Shown here: piece by piece, positions 27,888 through 34,895 of the stretch
Layout of the letters: each line of letters opens with the position of its first letter
Numbering within the stretch: the first letter of the stretch is position 1
NCBI GenBank assembly: GCA_964373575.1
Contig: CAYJVB010000004.1
Coordinates: 1 to 42,903 of the forward strand
Origin: CAYJVB01 sp964373575
Lineage (GTDB): Archaea > Aenigmatarchaeota > Aenigmatarchaeia > CG10238-14
Direction: 5' to 3'
Length of the DNA: 42,903 bases
Program-made: the position numbers and the translations under genes
The notes under the pieces: generated by a model
Database searches by the model: none
What the model was told of the DNA's origin: nothing
The model's input: the letters and a program-made list of their open reading frames with translations, nothing else

Positions 27888-28952
27888 ATGAATTATATCA
27901 ATAGGATTATTTATGAAATAGGTAGATGGTCAGTCATTGGAGCTTTAATAGGAGCATTTGGAGTAGGATCTTCTGTTTCTAGTCCAAGTCGATCACAAAA
28001 ACCAGAGCCAGCGAAATATGTGCAAGTTTTTGATATGGCTATAAGCAATTCGGCAACACCAACTGGAACACAAGAATCGAAGATGTGTGCAGATGGTTTA
28101 CTGTATTCAGATTTTCAGAGACTAATAACAGATAGAGCAATAGCAGAATTAAAGAAATATGAAGACAGAAATGATAATAAACGAATAGATCCAGGTGAAT
28201 ATATAGAAGGTTATGAACTTACTCTCGATGATAATTCATTTGTTTTACCAGATCCTGACAAAGGTTCATGTGGAGTAATTATATCTGGTGATTTGCGAAT
28301 ACCTTATGCGTTTAAAGAAGATAGCGGTATTCTGAAACTATATTTAGAAGGCGGAGATCCAGCAATTGTCTATATTTTTGGAGATCCGGAACATCCTGGC
28401 TGGGAAAGAGTGTCTGCAAACGAATATGTGACAATAGAAGTTTCAAAAGATGGTGTAGGTAGACTAGCCTATCCGCCAATTGTATTCATAAATAAAGAAA
28501 TACCAACACCTACTGCTACAAAAGCAGTTATATATGTGCCAATTCAGACACCTACTCCCGCACAAAGAATTGATTATCAATGTCCTACTTCGTATGTTTC
28601 TGGTCAGACAGGAAGAATTAGATTACTAGGTGTTAATCCAACTGTTAATCTTGGACAAGTAATTGTTATCAATGGTTATCAGGTTACAATTGTGGAAAAA
28701 CATCCTGACGGAACTATGTGGGGTGAAGTAGGTCAGAACTTTTTCTACGCTGAGAATAATAATTGTCCACCAACACCAACACCTCTTGGATCACCAACAC
28801 CAACACCTGAAGAACAATGCATTGATTGTCCACCTCCAGAAACCAGACAGCCACCCACACAGCCACCTCCAGAACCAACTAAAAATGATCCAAGTGATAG
28901 ACCACCATCACCCCCCGATCCAGATGATGATCCAGAAGAACCAGCTCCGTGA
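27888..28952 (+). CDS. Membrane-anchored exoprotein with EF-hand loop and Pro/Asp/Glu-rich tail
   Basis: 354 aa, not recognised as a whole. ATG 27888 is preferred to TTG 27840 because it begins the N-terminal helix (GRWSVIGALIGAFGVGSSV, about 12-31) and has GAGTGGAT upstream. Residues 93-104, DRNDNKRIDPGE, are a canonical EF-hand loop (D-x-N-x-N-x-R-I-D-x-x-E) after a helix, in dockerin/calmodulin style. A beta region (110-215), a PTPTATKA linker, and a small domain starting YQCPTSYVSGQTGRIRLLG follow. The last 70 residues are Pro-rich (PTPTPLGSPTPTPEEQC, CIDCPPPETRQPPTQPPPEP) and end in an acidic PDPDDDPEEPAP. Unlike its neighbours it is nearly free of sequons and Thr linkers, so it may have a separate origin. 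Its stop is 6 bp before the next gene's ATG, so the two are coupled. Confidence 0.8.
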   Translation: MNYINRIIYEIGRWSVIGALIGAFGVGSSVSSPSRSQKPEPAKYVQVFDMAISNSATPTGTQESKMCADGLLYSDFQRLITDRAIAELKKYEDRNDNKRIDPGEYIEGYELTLDDNSFVLPDPDKGSCGVIISGDLRIPYAFKEDSGILKLYLEGGDPAIVYIFGDPEHPGWERVSANEYVTIEVSKDGVGRLAYPPIVFINKEIPTPTATKAVIYVPIQTPTPAQRIDYQCPTSYVSGQTGRIRLLGVNPTVNLGQVIVINGYQVTIVEKHPDGTMWGEVGQNFFYAENNNCPPTPTPLGSPTPTPEEQCIDCPPPETRQPPTQPPPEPTKNDPSDRPPSPPDPDDDPEEPAP

Positions 28953-28958
28953 TTAAAT

Positions 28959-31655
28959 ATGTTAAATAAATTAAACACCAATTTGGTTCTTCTTTGTTTG
29001 CTGATATTTACATTTTTAATACCATTCACAACAGCCGAAGATAGCTGCGTCGCCTGTCCTAATCCATTAACCGAAAATAAATTATTTGCAGGAACCGGTA
29101 ATAACGGAAGAATATATGTATACGATGGTGTAAACTGGACATTATCTCATGATAGCACTGAAGAAAAAGTTTGGTCACTAGGAAATTTTAATAACAATGT
29201 TTATGCTGGTACATCGCCAGAAGGACTGGTTTTAAAATTTAATGGCACCACATGGTTCACTTCACTAAATTCTGATAGAACATTCACAGAAGCAATATGC
29301 GTCTACAATAACAAGATCTACGCAGGAACAGATGCTGATATAAAAATATATTCCTCCTCCGATGGAACATCATGGTCAAACTCCTTCACAGATTCAGAAC
29401 AGTATATTCGCTCATTCGCTGTTTATAATGGCAAACTATATGCTGGCACTGAGCCAAATGGAAAAATATTCGTTTTCGACGGCACAACATGGTCATTGAG
29501 CAAAAATACAGACGAAACTTCAATCTTCTCACTAGAAGTCTACAACGGAAAATTATACGCGACAACTGGTGGCAACGGCAGAATATATGTCTTCGACGGT
29601 ACAGCATGGTCATTAGCGCACACACTTCCTAATCAAACATTTATCGATTCTTCTGAAGTCTACAACGGAAAATTGTATGTTGGTGCTTATCCGGGTGGAA
29701 AAATATACTCATTTAACGGTACTGATTGGATATTAAGCTATAACAGTGTTGAGGATTCGATTGTTGTCTTGAAAACTTTCAACGGAAAACTTTATGCAGG
29801 TTCAGCCCCAGGAGGAAAAATATACGTTTTCAATGGGACAAATTGGTTTTTGAGTTTCGATTCACCAGAAAAAGTTGTTTATTCAATGACAATAAGTTGT
29901 GGACAGGTTCCACCAACTACTACAACATCCACAACAACTAGCACAACCACGTCAACTACACTACCACCAACTACAACTACTTCCACCAGTACAACTACTA
30001 CATCAACCACGACGACATTACCACCAACAACCACAACAACAACTTTACCTCCTACCACAACAACAAGTACTAGCACAACCACGTCAACTACACTACCACC
30101 AACTACAACTACTTCCACAAGTACAACAACATCCACAACAACTAGCACAACCACGTCAACAACAACTTCAACTACTACAACATCCACAACAACTTCAACT
30201 ACTACAACATCCACAACAACTCTACCACCAACAACCACGACAACAGTTCCAACAAACTGCGGTTTCTTGAAGATCTTCAAATTCTATGATCCAAACAGCA
30301 ACGGAATATGGGAAGGCGATGGTGAAATAGGATTACCAGGATTCGATTTCCGTGTTCTCGGTAATAATTTAAATTTCAACATAACGACGTTATCCGGAGG
30401 AATTATTGTAACTGACTGCATACCAGTCGGCGTTTATCTAGTCACAGAATTCGTTCCTTCTGAATGGCAGATAACTACAGCTACAACCAAATATGTCTTC
30501 GTATATCCAAATAGGCTATCAGAAGTTAAATTCGGAAATAAACAAATACCTTCATCAACCACAACTACACTGCCGCCTCCAACTACAACAACTACCCTTC
30601 CATCAGTTTGCGTTGATAAACTTCCACCGAAAATAACAAATGCAAAAGATTCAGGAACTTTTGTCGACAATCAGCAGGAAGATTATAGAATCTGTGCAGA
30701 TGTAACCGATGATTGTGGTGCCGATGTGCAATTTTCATACAAGTTCGTATGCTTCCCGTGGAGCAATTGGGTCAATGCCTCATTCAAACTTCTTGACACT
30801 TATTGTTACGATATAAACAGGGATTTCATTGTCAACAACACTGGCAGAAATCTCATTTGGAGAATTAGAGCTGTTGATAAATTCGGTAGAGAAAAGTTCA
30901 TACCCACAATCATCGGCGGTTCAGTTACAGATGATGATATTTTTGGTCCAGAATTTAATTCAATAGAATACAACGGAAGAATGACAGGAAAAATAACGTT
31001 CGATGAAGACATCATTGTTCAAGGTAATATAATCGATGACAGCAGTGTAGCGTCAGCAGTTCTGCATTTCGATTACAACTCTGATGGCGTTGAAGAAGGC
31101 TCTTTATTACCTTCATCAATAACAGGAAACTTTTATGAGTTCAACATACCCGCTCCCGGTTTCGGCTACAAAGATCAGTTTATGAGATTCTGGATAGTTG
31201 CAACAGACAACGACACTGACAGACCTGATGATGCGATGTCTACACAATTCAACAGCAGAAGAATCTTTGTTGATCCACCAGATTTTCAAGGAACATTTGA
31301 TGACTATCTATATATAGAATCATTCAGTCCAGCCGACACGCGATTTGTAATGAAGGAAGCAACCGCTATCACATTCAGCGTACAAACTTCATCTAAAGCT
31401 AATTACGAATGGAAGCTAGATGATAACCTGACTTCAACAAATGAAAGCTACACTTATGAAACAAAGAATGGAAACGTCGGACTTCATAATGTAACGGTTA
31501 CAGTTAAGAATGGTGAACAAAGTGATTCTGTAGTATGGAACATTGCAGTTGTTGACGAAAAATGCCAGTATGAAATAGATCAAGAAAAGCAAGAAGAAAT
31601 GAATATTTTTAACAAGGTAATTGAATTTCTAAGATCACTATTAATAAAGCGCTAA
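28959..31655 (+). CDS. Secreted beta-propeller / SdrD-B-like / PKD-like multidomain protein
   Basis: 898 aa. Signal peptide 1-26 (FTTAEDS). Residues 41-312 hold seven repeats of 39-40 aa of the form (L/V/I)YAGT...GxI(Y/F)xFDGTxWxLS...S...VYNGK, which suggests a complete seven-bladed propeller. A Thr/Ser linker broken by LPP (317-432) comes next; then residues 434-528 with FKFYDPNSNGIWEGDGE followed by GLPGF, typical of SdrD-B/Cna-B-like domains with Ca-binding D-x-N-x-N-G; a second Thr linker (533-548); a Cys-containing Ig-like region (551-780); a PKD-like domain (about 785-866); and a C-terminal amphipathic helix ending IEFLRSLLIKR. There is no membrane helix at the C-terminus, so attachment must be by partners or by the terminal helix. 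An adhesin or surface-binding protein is likely. The next gene is convergent. Confidence 0.92.
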   Translation: MLNKLNTNLVLLCLLIFTFLIPFTTAEDSCVACPNPLTENKLFAGTGNNGRIYVYDGVNWTLSHDSTEEKVWSLGNFNNNVYAGTSPEGLVLKFNGTTWFTSLNSDRTFTEAICVYNNKIYAGTDADIKIYSSSDGTSWSNSFTDSEQYIRSFAVYNGKLYAGTEPNGKIFVFDGTTWSLSKNTDETSIFSLEVYNGKLYATTGGNGRIYVFDGTAWSLAHTLPNQTFIDSSEVYNGKLYVGAYPGGKIYSFNGTDWILSYNSVEDSIVVLKTFNGKLYAGSAPGGKIYVFNGTNWFLSFDSPEKVVYSMTISCGQVPPTTTTSTTTSTTTSTTLPPTTTTSTSTTTTSTTTTLPPTTTTTTLPPTTTTSTSTTTSTTLPPTTTTSTSTTTSTTTSTTTSTTTSTTTTSTTTSTTTTSTTTLPPTTTTTVPTNCGFLKIFKFYDPNSNGIWEGDGEIGLPGFDFRVLGNNLNFNITTLSGGIIVTDCIPVGVYLVTEFVPSEWQITTATTKYVFVYPNRLSEVKFGNKQIPSSTTTTLPPPTTTTTLPSVCVDKLPPKITNAKDSGTFVDNQQEDYRICADVTDDCGADVQFSYKFVCFPWSNWVNASFKLLDTYCYDINRDFIVNNTGRNLIWRIRAVDKFGREKFIPTIIGGSVTDDDIFGPEFNSIEYNGRMTGKITFDEDIIVQGNIIDDSSVASAVLHFDYNSDGVEEGSLLPSSITGNFYEFNIPAPGFGYKDQFMRFWIVATDNDTDRPDDAMSTQFNSRRIFVDPPDFQGTFDDYLYIESFSPADTRFVMKEATAITFSVQTSSKANYEWKLDDNLTSTNESYTYETKNGNVGLHNVTVTVKNGEQSDSVVWNIAVVDEKCQYEIDQEKQEEMNIFNKVIEFLRSLLIKR
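29905..30254 (+). repeat. Thr/Ser linker-encoding low-complexity repeat (ACAACN-type)
   Basis: About 350 bp of ACAACW/ACTACN hexamers encoding Thr/Ser runs punctuated by CTACCACCA (LPP). A stretch including ACAACCACGTCAACTACACT is present twice, beginning near 29944 and 30077, and further short units repeat near 30170-30210. This indicates growth by slippage or unequal recombination. It stays in frame and is part of the exoprotein gene. Confidence 0.85.
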
Positions 31656-31711
31656 GTTTGTAATAATTTTTTAATAGGATAGAAAAGTCAATAGTCTATA
31701 GGTTAGAACAA

Positions 31712-32674
31712 TTAAGAAATTTTTATCGACTCAATAGGTATATCAGAAATACTAATGACTTCATTCCAAAACTTTCCACCCTCAATTTTACCTTTCTTAT
31801 CTCTTATCTCAACCGTCATCTTGGATAAAGGCATGTTAAATCTCTCTTTAGTCTTCGTATTCTCTACGACAAGAGTTCCATTTCCTTCACAGTAAATATT
31901 GCTAAGATTTGTTTGAACACAATCATGATACTTATTAATTAAAGCATTAGCAACAATAGGTTGTTTTTCTATAAAAGTGAAATTCAGGAAAAATAAATTT
32001 ACAGTTCTTTCAACTAATTGAGTACCTAAAATATAAATTCTTGCCATCCCATTCAATGTCGGGTCACCTCGACTTAAGAAATATCCACTAAAACTTATAC
32101 TAGAGATTTTGAATTTTTCCAAATCAATTAATGGTAATTTATTGATTTTACTTTCTTGGCTAACGGTATTATTAACAATATATTTTGTGAACAACTTTTC
32201 TGGTGATTTTACTAGTAATAACACATCAGATCCTGAGAAATTAAATTCATTTACAGTTCCAGAAACAACCAGTGTGACTAAAGTTGTTGAATTAATATTA
32301 CTGAAAAATGTATTATGAACTATTTGTTTGTTAAATCTAACCTGTAAATCCATTTGATCATCAAAATCAAAGTCACCCAAATGTGAAAAAGACTGATCAG
32401 CAAGTACATTTCCATTCTTTCCTTGTACATTAAGGTTAACAGTTGCTAAATTGATGGCAGTAACATTAGTATTGTTCAATTCAATAAAGCAGTTTATCCA
32501 CTTCAGTTCGCTTCCGATAGTTAATGAATCCGGTTTGCAATCTATTGCTGTTGTAGGCGCAACTCGTAATGTTGCAGTTATTTCGTTATTGTTTGCACTA
32601 ACAAAAGAAAATAAAATAAAAAATAACACTAGAGCAATCGCTACTTGCGACTGTATATTAGTCTTTTTATTCAT
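31712..32674 (-). CDS. Secreted protein of unknown function, last gene of the YSQTIT-domain cluster
   Basis: 320 aa, not recognised. N-terminal signal sequence (ALVLFFILFSFVSANN, cut about residue 27); the rest is beta-rich with several sequons and no C-terminal membrane helix. Cys pairs (CKPDSL...CFIEL near 46-61; C-x10-C in the last third, CVQTNLSNIYC) suggest local disulfides, so it is extracellular. AGAGG lies 6 nt before the AAATG start. A perfect inverted repeat (32690-32706) lies between it and the preceding gene of the cluster, so its expression may be set separately. It is plausibly a structural partner of the two YSQTIT-domain proteins. Confidence 0.75.
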   Translation of the reverse strand: MNKKTNIQSQVAIALVLFFILFSFVSANNNEITATLRVAPTTAIDCKPDSLTIGSELKWINCFIELNNTNVTAINLATVNLNVQGKNGNVLADQSFSHLGDFDFDDQMDLQVRFNKQIVHNTFFSNINSTTLVTLVVSGTVNEFNFSGSDVLLLVKSPEKLFTKYIVNNTVSQESKINKLPLIDLEKFKISSISFSGYFLSRGDPTLNGMARIYILGTQLVERTVNLFFLNFTFIEKQPIVANALINKYHDCVQTNLSNIYCEGNGTLVVENTKTKERFNMPLSKMTVEIRDKKGKIEGGKFWNEVISISDIPIESIKIS

Positions 32675-32689
32675 TTCTGTCCTCTTTGG

Positions 32690-32706
32690 TTTAGACGTAG
32701 TCTAAA
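32690..32706 (-). promoter_or_regulatory. Inverted repeat TTTAGAC-TAC-GTCTAAA
   Basis: A perfect 7-bp-arm hairpin or operator in the 64-bp gap before the 320-aa gene, ending just upstream of its AGAGG ribosome-binding site. It is not followed by a T-tract on the minus strand, so it is more likely an operator or a leader hairpin than a terminator. Confidence 0.45.
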
Positions 32707-32738
32707 AAATTTGCTACGTGAAATTCGATCTGAAATTC

Positions 32739-33197
32739 TTAGCATTCGGACGTTATTGTTATCGTTTGACTGTATGTATCTGCTGGTTGTGGATCCGGTA
32801 TAGTTACTTGGAAACCAACGAAGTGTGATGCATCTACCGAACTACTAAATAATGTTGTTGCACTAGTCGATAATTGTGTTGTCGGTGTTGTATCATCGTC
32901 CAGATCATATACAGTTCGGCCTACTGACATTGTATTCGACGGGTCTGTTCCAACCCAAGTGGTTCCTAATATGTCAACATCTGTTGGAGTATTTGCATCT
33001 AAATCAACATCTCTAGTTAAAACACCAGATATATCTCCTTCATCAAGAGCACCAAAAGCTAAAGGTGTTGTGTCTACATCTAAATCACAAATCCCTTCCA
33101 CACTGACTGTTGCTTCCACATCTACTGGACTTACTGTTGGTAATAGCACTGCTAACAGCTCAAATGCTGCTACAAATATTGCTAATAATTTTTTCAC
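32739..33197 (-). CDS. Small secreted single-domain protein ending in the YSQTIT-TSEC motif
   Basis: 152 aa. Start GTG 33197, fixed by a near-ideal GAGGTGAT ribosome-binding site 6 nt upstream. Signal peptide about 1-30 (LLAIFVAAFELLAVLLP). The mature part is one acidic beta domain from Cys37 to the final Cys152, with TPLAFGALDEGD, a single Trp81 in ILGTTW, and the end ADTYSQTITITSEC. The same domain forms the C-terminal third of the 33778 protein. The two Cys sit at the domain edges and probably pair as a disulfide. Asp is enriched (a DLDDD run near residue 98), which might bind Ca. The strong RBS suggests an abundant subunit. I know no named family for it; it could be a structural subunit comparable to small WxL proteins. 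Confidence 0.85.
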   Translation of the reverse strand: MKKLLAIFVAAFELLAVLLPTVSPVDVEATVSVEGICDLDVDTTPLAFGALDEGDISGVLTRDVDLDANTPTDVDILGTTWVGTDPSNTMSVGRTVYDLDDDTTPTTQLSTSATTLFSSSVDASHFVGFQVTIPDPQPADTYSQTITITSEC

Positions 33198-33203
33198 TTA
33201 TAT

Positions 33204-33211
33204 ATCACCTC
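33204..33211 (-). promoter_or_regulatory. Strong Shine-Dalgarno site overlapping the upstream stop codon
   Basis: GAGGTGAT on the minus strand. Its first bases are part of the AAGTGA stop region of the upstream 188-aa gene, so translation of the GTG-started 152-aa gene is probably coupled and boosted. It decides the GTG start. Confidence 0.75.
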
Positions 33212-33776
33212 ACTTTTTTATAAAAGCAATTGAATAATTTCGCAAAAACATGATTACACCTATTGCAAGAACTCCAATAACAGCAACAGACCAATAACTC
33301 GTTGCCGCAGAAACAAAACCAGTTATAGGAGATATTTCAGTTTTTGCTAAAGTTTCAGTGTTTGGTATGTCTACCAAACCCGGTATTAGGATATACACAC
33401 TCTTCTTCGCTTGAACATTAATAGTTACTTGCCCGGACTCACCTTCTTGCAAAGCGTATAAATATCCTGTTATGTTTCCACCACGTGATGAATCATAATC
33501 TTCAGGTATGTTTGCAGTAATAGTTACAAAGGTTACTTTTTTAGGAGGCAATATTATATTTTCTTGAAATGATAAAAATTCTGCAACATCACCTTCAGCT
33601 CTCAATATTGCAGTGATTGTTTCATTACCATTATTAACTAATCCATATCTCGTTGAATTACTTGCTCCTACTGGAACTATAATAACTAATTTTCCTGCCA
33701 CTTGTCCTAATGCAAAAACAGATGGAATTAACATTAGAAGAAATCCGACTACTCCAATAAATTTCATTCGATTCAT
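33210..33776 (-). CDS. Small Ig-like exoprotein with C-terminal membrane anchor
   Basis: 188 aa. Signal peptide 1-22 (IPSVFA). Residues 24-130 form one beta-sandwich: GKLVIIVPVGASNSTRYGLVNNGNET, then AEFLSFQENIILPPKKVTFVTITANIP and QVTINVQAKKSVYILIPG. This is the pattern of host-binding or chaperone-like Ig domains such as bacterial DUF916. A linker, a membrane helix (160-179, YWSVAVIGVLAIGVIMFL) and a short basic tail follow. The topology is extracellular domain, cytoplasmic tail. Its ATG is 1 bp after the stop of the 33778 gene and its stop overlaps the next RBS, so it is tightly coupled to both YSQTIT-domain genes and is a natural candidate for their receptor or assembly anchor. The DUF916 comparison is by layout, not by a proven match. 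Confidence 0.8.
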   Translation of the reverse strand: MNRMKFIGVVGFLLMLIPSVFALGQVAGKLVIIVPVGASNSTRYGLVNNGNETITAILRAEGDVAEFLSFQENIILPPKKVTFVTITANIPEDYDSSRGGNITGYLYALQEGESGQVTINVQAKKSVYILIPGLVDIPNTETLAKTEISPITGFVSAATSYWSVAVIGVLAIGVIMFLRNYSIAFIKK

Positions 33777-33777
33777 A

Positions 33778-34740
33778 TCAACACTCTGATGTGAAAGTTA
33801 TAGTTTGTGAATAATCTTCTGCAGGGTCATCAAGTTCAGCTTTGAATTGCCAAAATGTATCTGTTGGTGTATCTGGATCTAAACTATTCAATATCAATTG
33901 TGGTTCAGTTGATAACATGATTTTTGAAGCAAAATCACCAGATGAAGTTGAAAATCCTGTTCTACTAACAGGCAATGTTGAATCCCAATTAGTTCCACTA
34001 ATAAAAACATCACCAAGATCAGTACCATCATTTGTTGCAATTATTGTTTGTTCCAATGATTCGTCTCCGGGTGAAACTGAACCAAAACTTATGCTTGGTG
34101 TATCTAAAGATATACCGCAGCTAACAAAAGTTATTTCTAATACTGGTCGTTGCGAGACAGTCGCAAATTCTCTTGACCTAAATTCACTTTCGCGTCCTAG
34201 ACCTTCTTCATCCTCAACAGAATCTTTAATTCTCCAACCATTATTTGTTAGCTCACCTGGATAAAATTGAATAACATCATCAGTAACATTAAAAGAAATA
34301 TTGACATTAGAATCCGTTCCTGAATCAGTAGAAGAAGATGCAGTAAGACTTGTTGCAGGTTGGTTGTTCAGCGTGATTTCACCTATCGGATCATCATTAG
34401 TGCCTCCATTACCTTCAACCCATTCTTCAGATATTTTGTGAAGTTCGTAGGTTCTATTCTGACCTGGTGCATCAAAAATAAACAATTTAAGAATTGCAGA
34501 TATTATCTCGACATCTGAGGGAAGTGAAGATAAATCAAACTGAATGAAGATTCTTTTGTCATCATCTAGAGAAGATCTTACAACAAGGATAGTGCTAGCC
34601 CCAAAATTCCTTGGTGGGTCTCCTTCTTCAACTCTAGCATCTTTTGTAGGAAATAAAGTAGTCGTTGCTGCGAATACATTCACCACTAATAGCAATATAG
34701 ACAAAATAACTGAGGGTATAAAAACATAAAATTTTCTCAT
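33778..34740 (-). CDS. Secreted DNRLRE-domain protein with a C-terminal YSQTIT-TSEC domain
   Basis: About 320 aa from ATG 34740 (a GTG at 34743 directly precedes it). Signal peptide to about residue 26 (VNVFAATTT). Residues 27-207 match the DNRLRE pattern: TTLFPTKDARVEEGDPPRNFG, then ILVVRSSLDDDKRIFIQFDL, a strand FDAPGQNRTYELHKI, EEWVEGNGG and REFATVSQRPVLEITF. DNRLRE domains are extracellular beta-sandwiches linked to carbohydrate or surface roles. Residues 209-321 are the domain shared with the 32739 protein: CGISLDTPSISFGSVSPGD, ISGTNW, and the end AEDYSQTITFTSEC. No membrane helix. It is the first gene of the four-gene minus-strand cluster and is predicted to be leaderless. Confidence 0.88.
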   Translation of the reverse strand: MRKFYVFIPSVILSILLLVVNVFAATTTLFPTKDARVEEGDPPRNFGASTILVVRSSLDDDKRIFIQFDLSSLPSDVEIISAILKLFIFDAPGQNRTYELHKISEEWVEGNGGTNDDPIGEITLNNQPATSLTASSSTDSGTDSNVNISFNVTDDVIQFYPGELTNNGWRIKDSVEDEEGLGRESEFRSREFATVSQRPVLEITFVSCGISLDTPSISFGSVSPGDESLEQTIIATNDGTDLGDVFISGTNWDSTLPVSRTGFSTSSGDFASKIMLSTEPQLILNSLDPDTPTDTFWQFKAELDDPAEDYSQTITFTSEC

Positions 34741-34762
34741 CACTTAATATGTTGTAGAAAGT

Positions 34763-34771
34763 TAATTATAA
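34763..34771 (-). promoter_or_regulatory. TATA box of the YSQTIT-domain cluster
   Basis: TTATAATTA on the minus strand, centred about 25 nt before the GTG/ATG at 34743/34740. This implies a leaderless first gene. Confidence 0.5.
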
Positions 34772-34806
34772 TACTTATAGAATTCCTATCTAGTAATTTC
34801 AATTTC

Positions 34807-34821
34807 TTCTATTAAATAGAA
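34807..34821. promoter_or_regulatory. Palindrome TTCTATT-A-AATAGAA in a divergent promoter region
   Basis: A perfect 7-bp-arm inverted repeat in the 155-bp gap between the minus-strand YSQTIT cluster and the plus-strand beta-helix/protease pair. A further AATAGAA follows at 34854-34860. It could act as a shared operator. Similar elements occur near 40250 and 42135-42230. Confidence 0.45.
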
Positions 34822-34863
34822 AATTATTTTTCATTTGCTATTGTTTACTTGTTAATAGAAAAT

Positions 34864-34871
34864 AGTTTTAA
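34864..34871 (+). promoter_or_regulatory. TATA-like element of the beta-helix/protease operon
   Basis: AGTTTTAA region about 25-30 nt before ATG 34896, consistent with a leaderless or nearly leaderless transcript. Confidence 0.4.
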
Positions 34872-34895
34872 TTCAAAGAGATAATCTAATTCAGT

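Noticed and set aside
29905..30254. Possible CRISPR-like array
   Set aside because: Repeats are short, contiguous and in frame within a gene, with no spacers; it is a Thr-linker coding repeat.
29879..30280. Long minus-strand open frame of Val/Gly-rich sequence and a plus-strand Gln/Pro/Leu-rich frame opposite the Thr linker
   Set aside because: Both are shadows of the ACAACN repeat; their composition is that of the repeat read in other frames, and there is no start signal.
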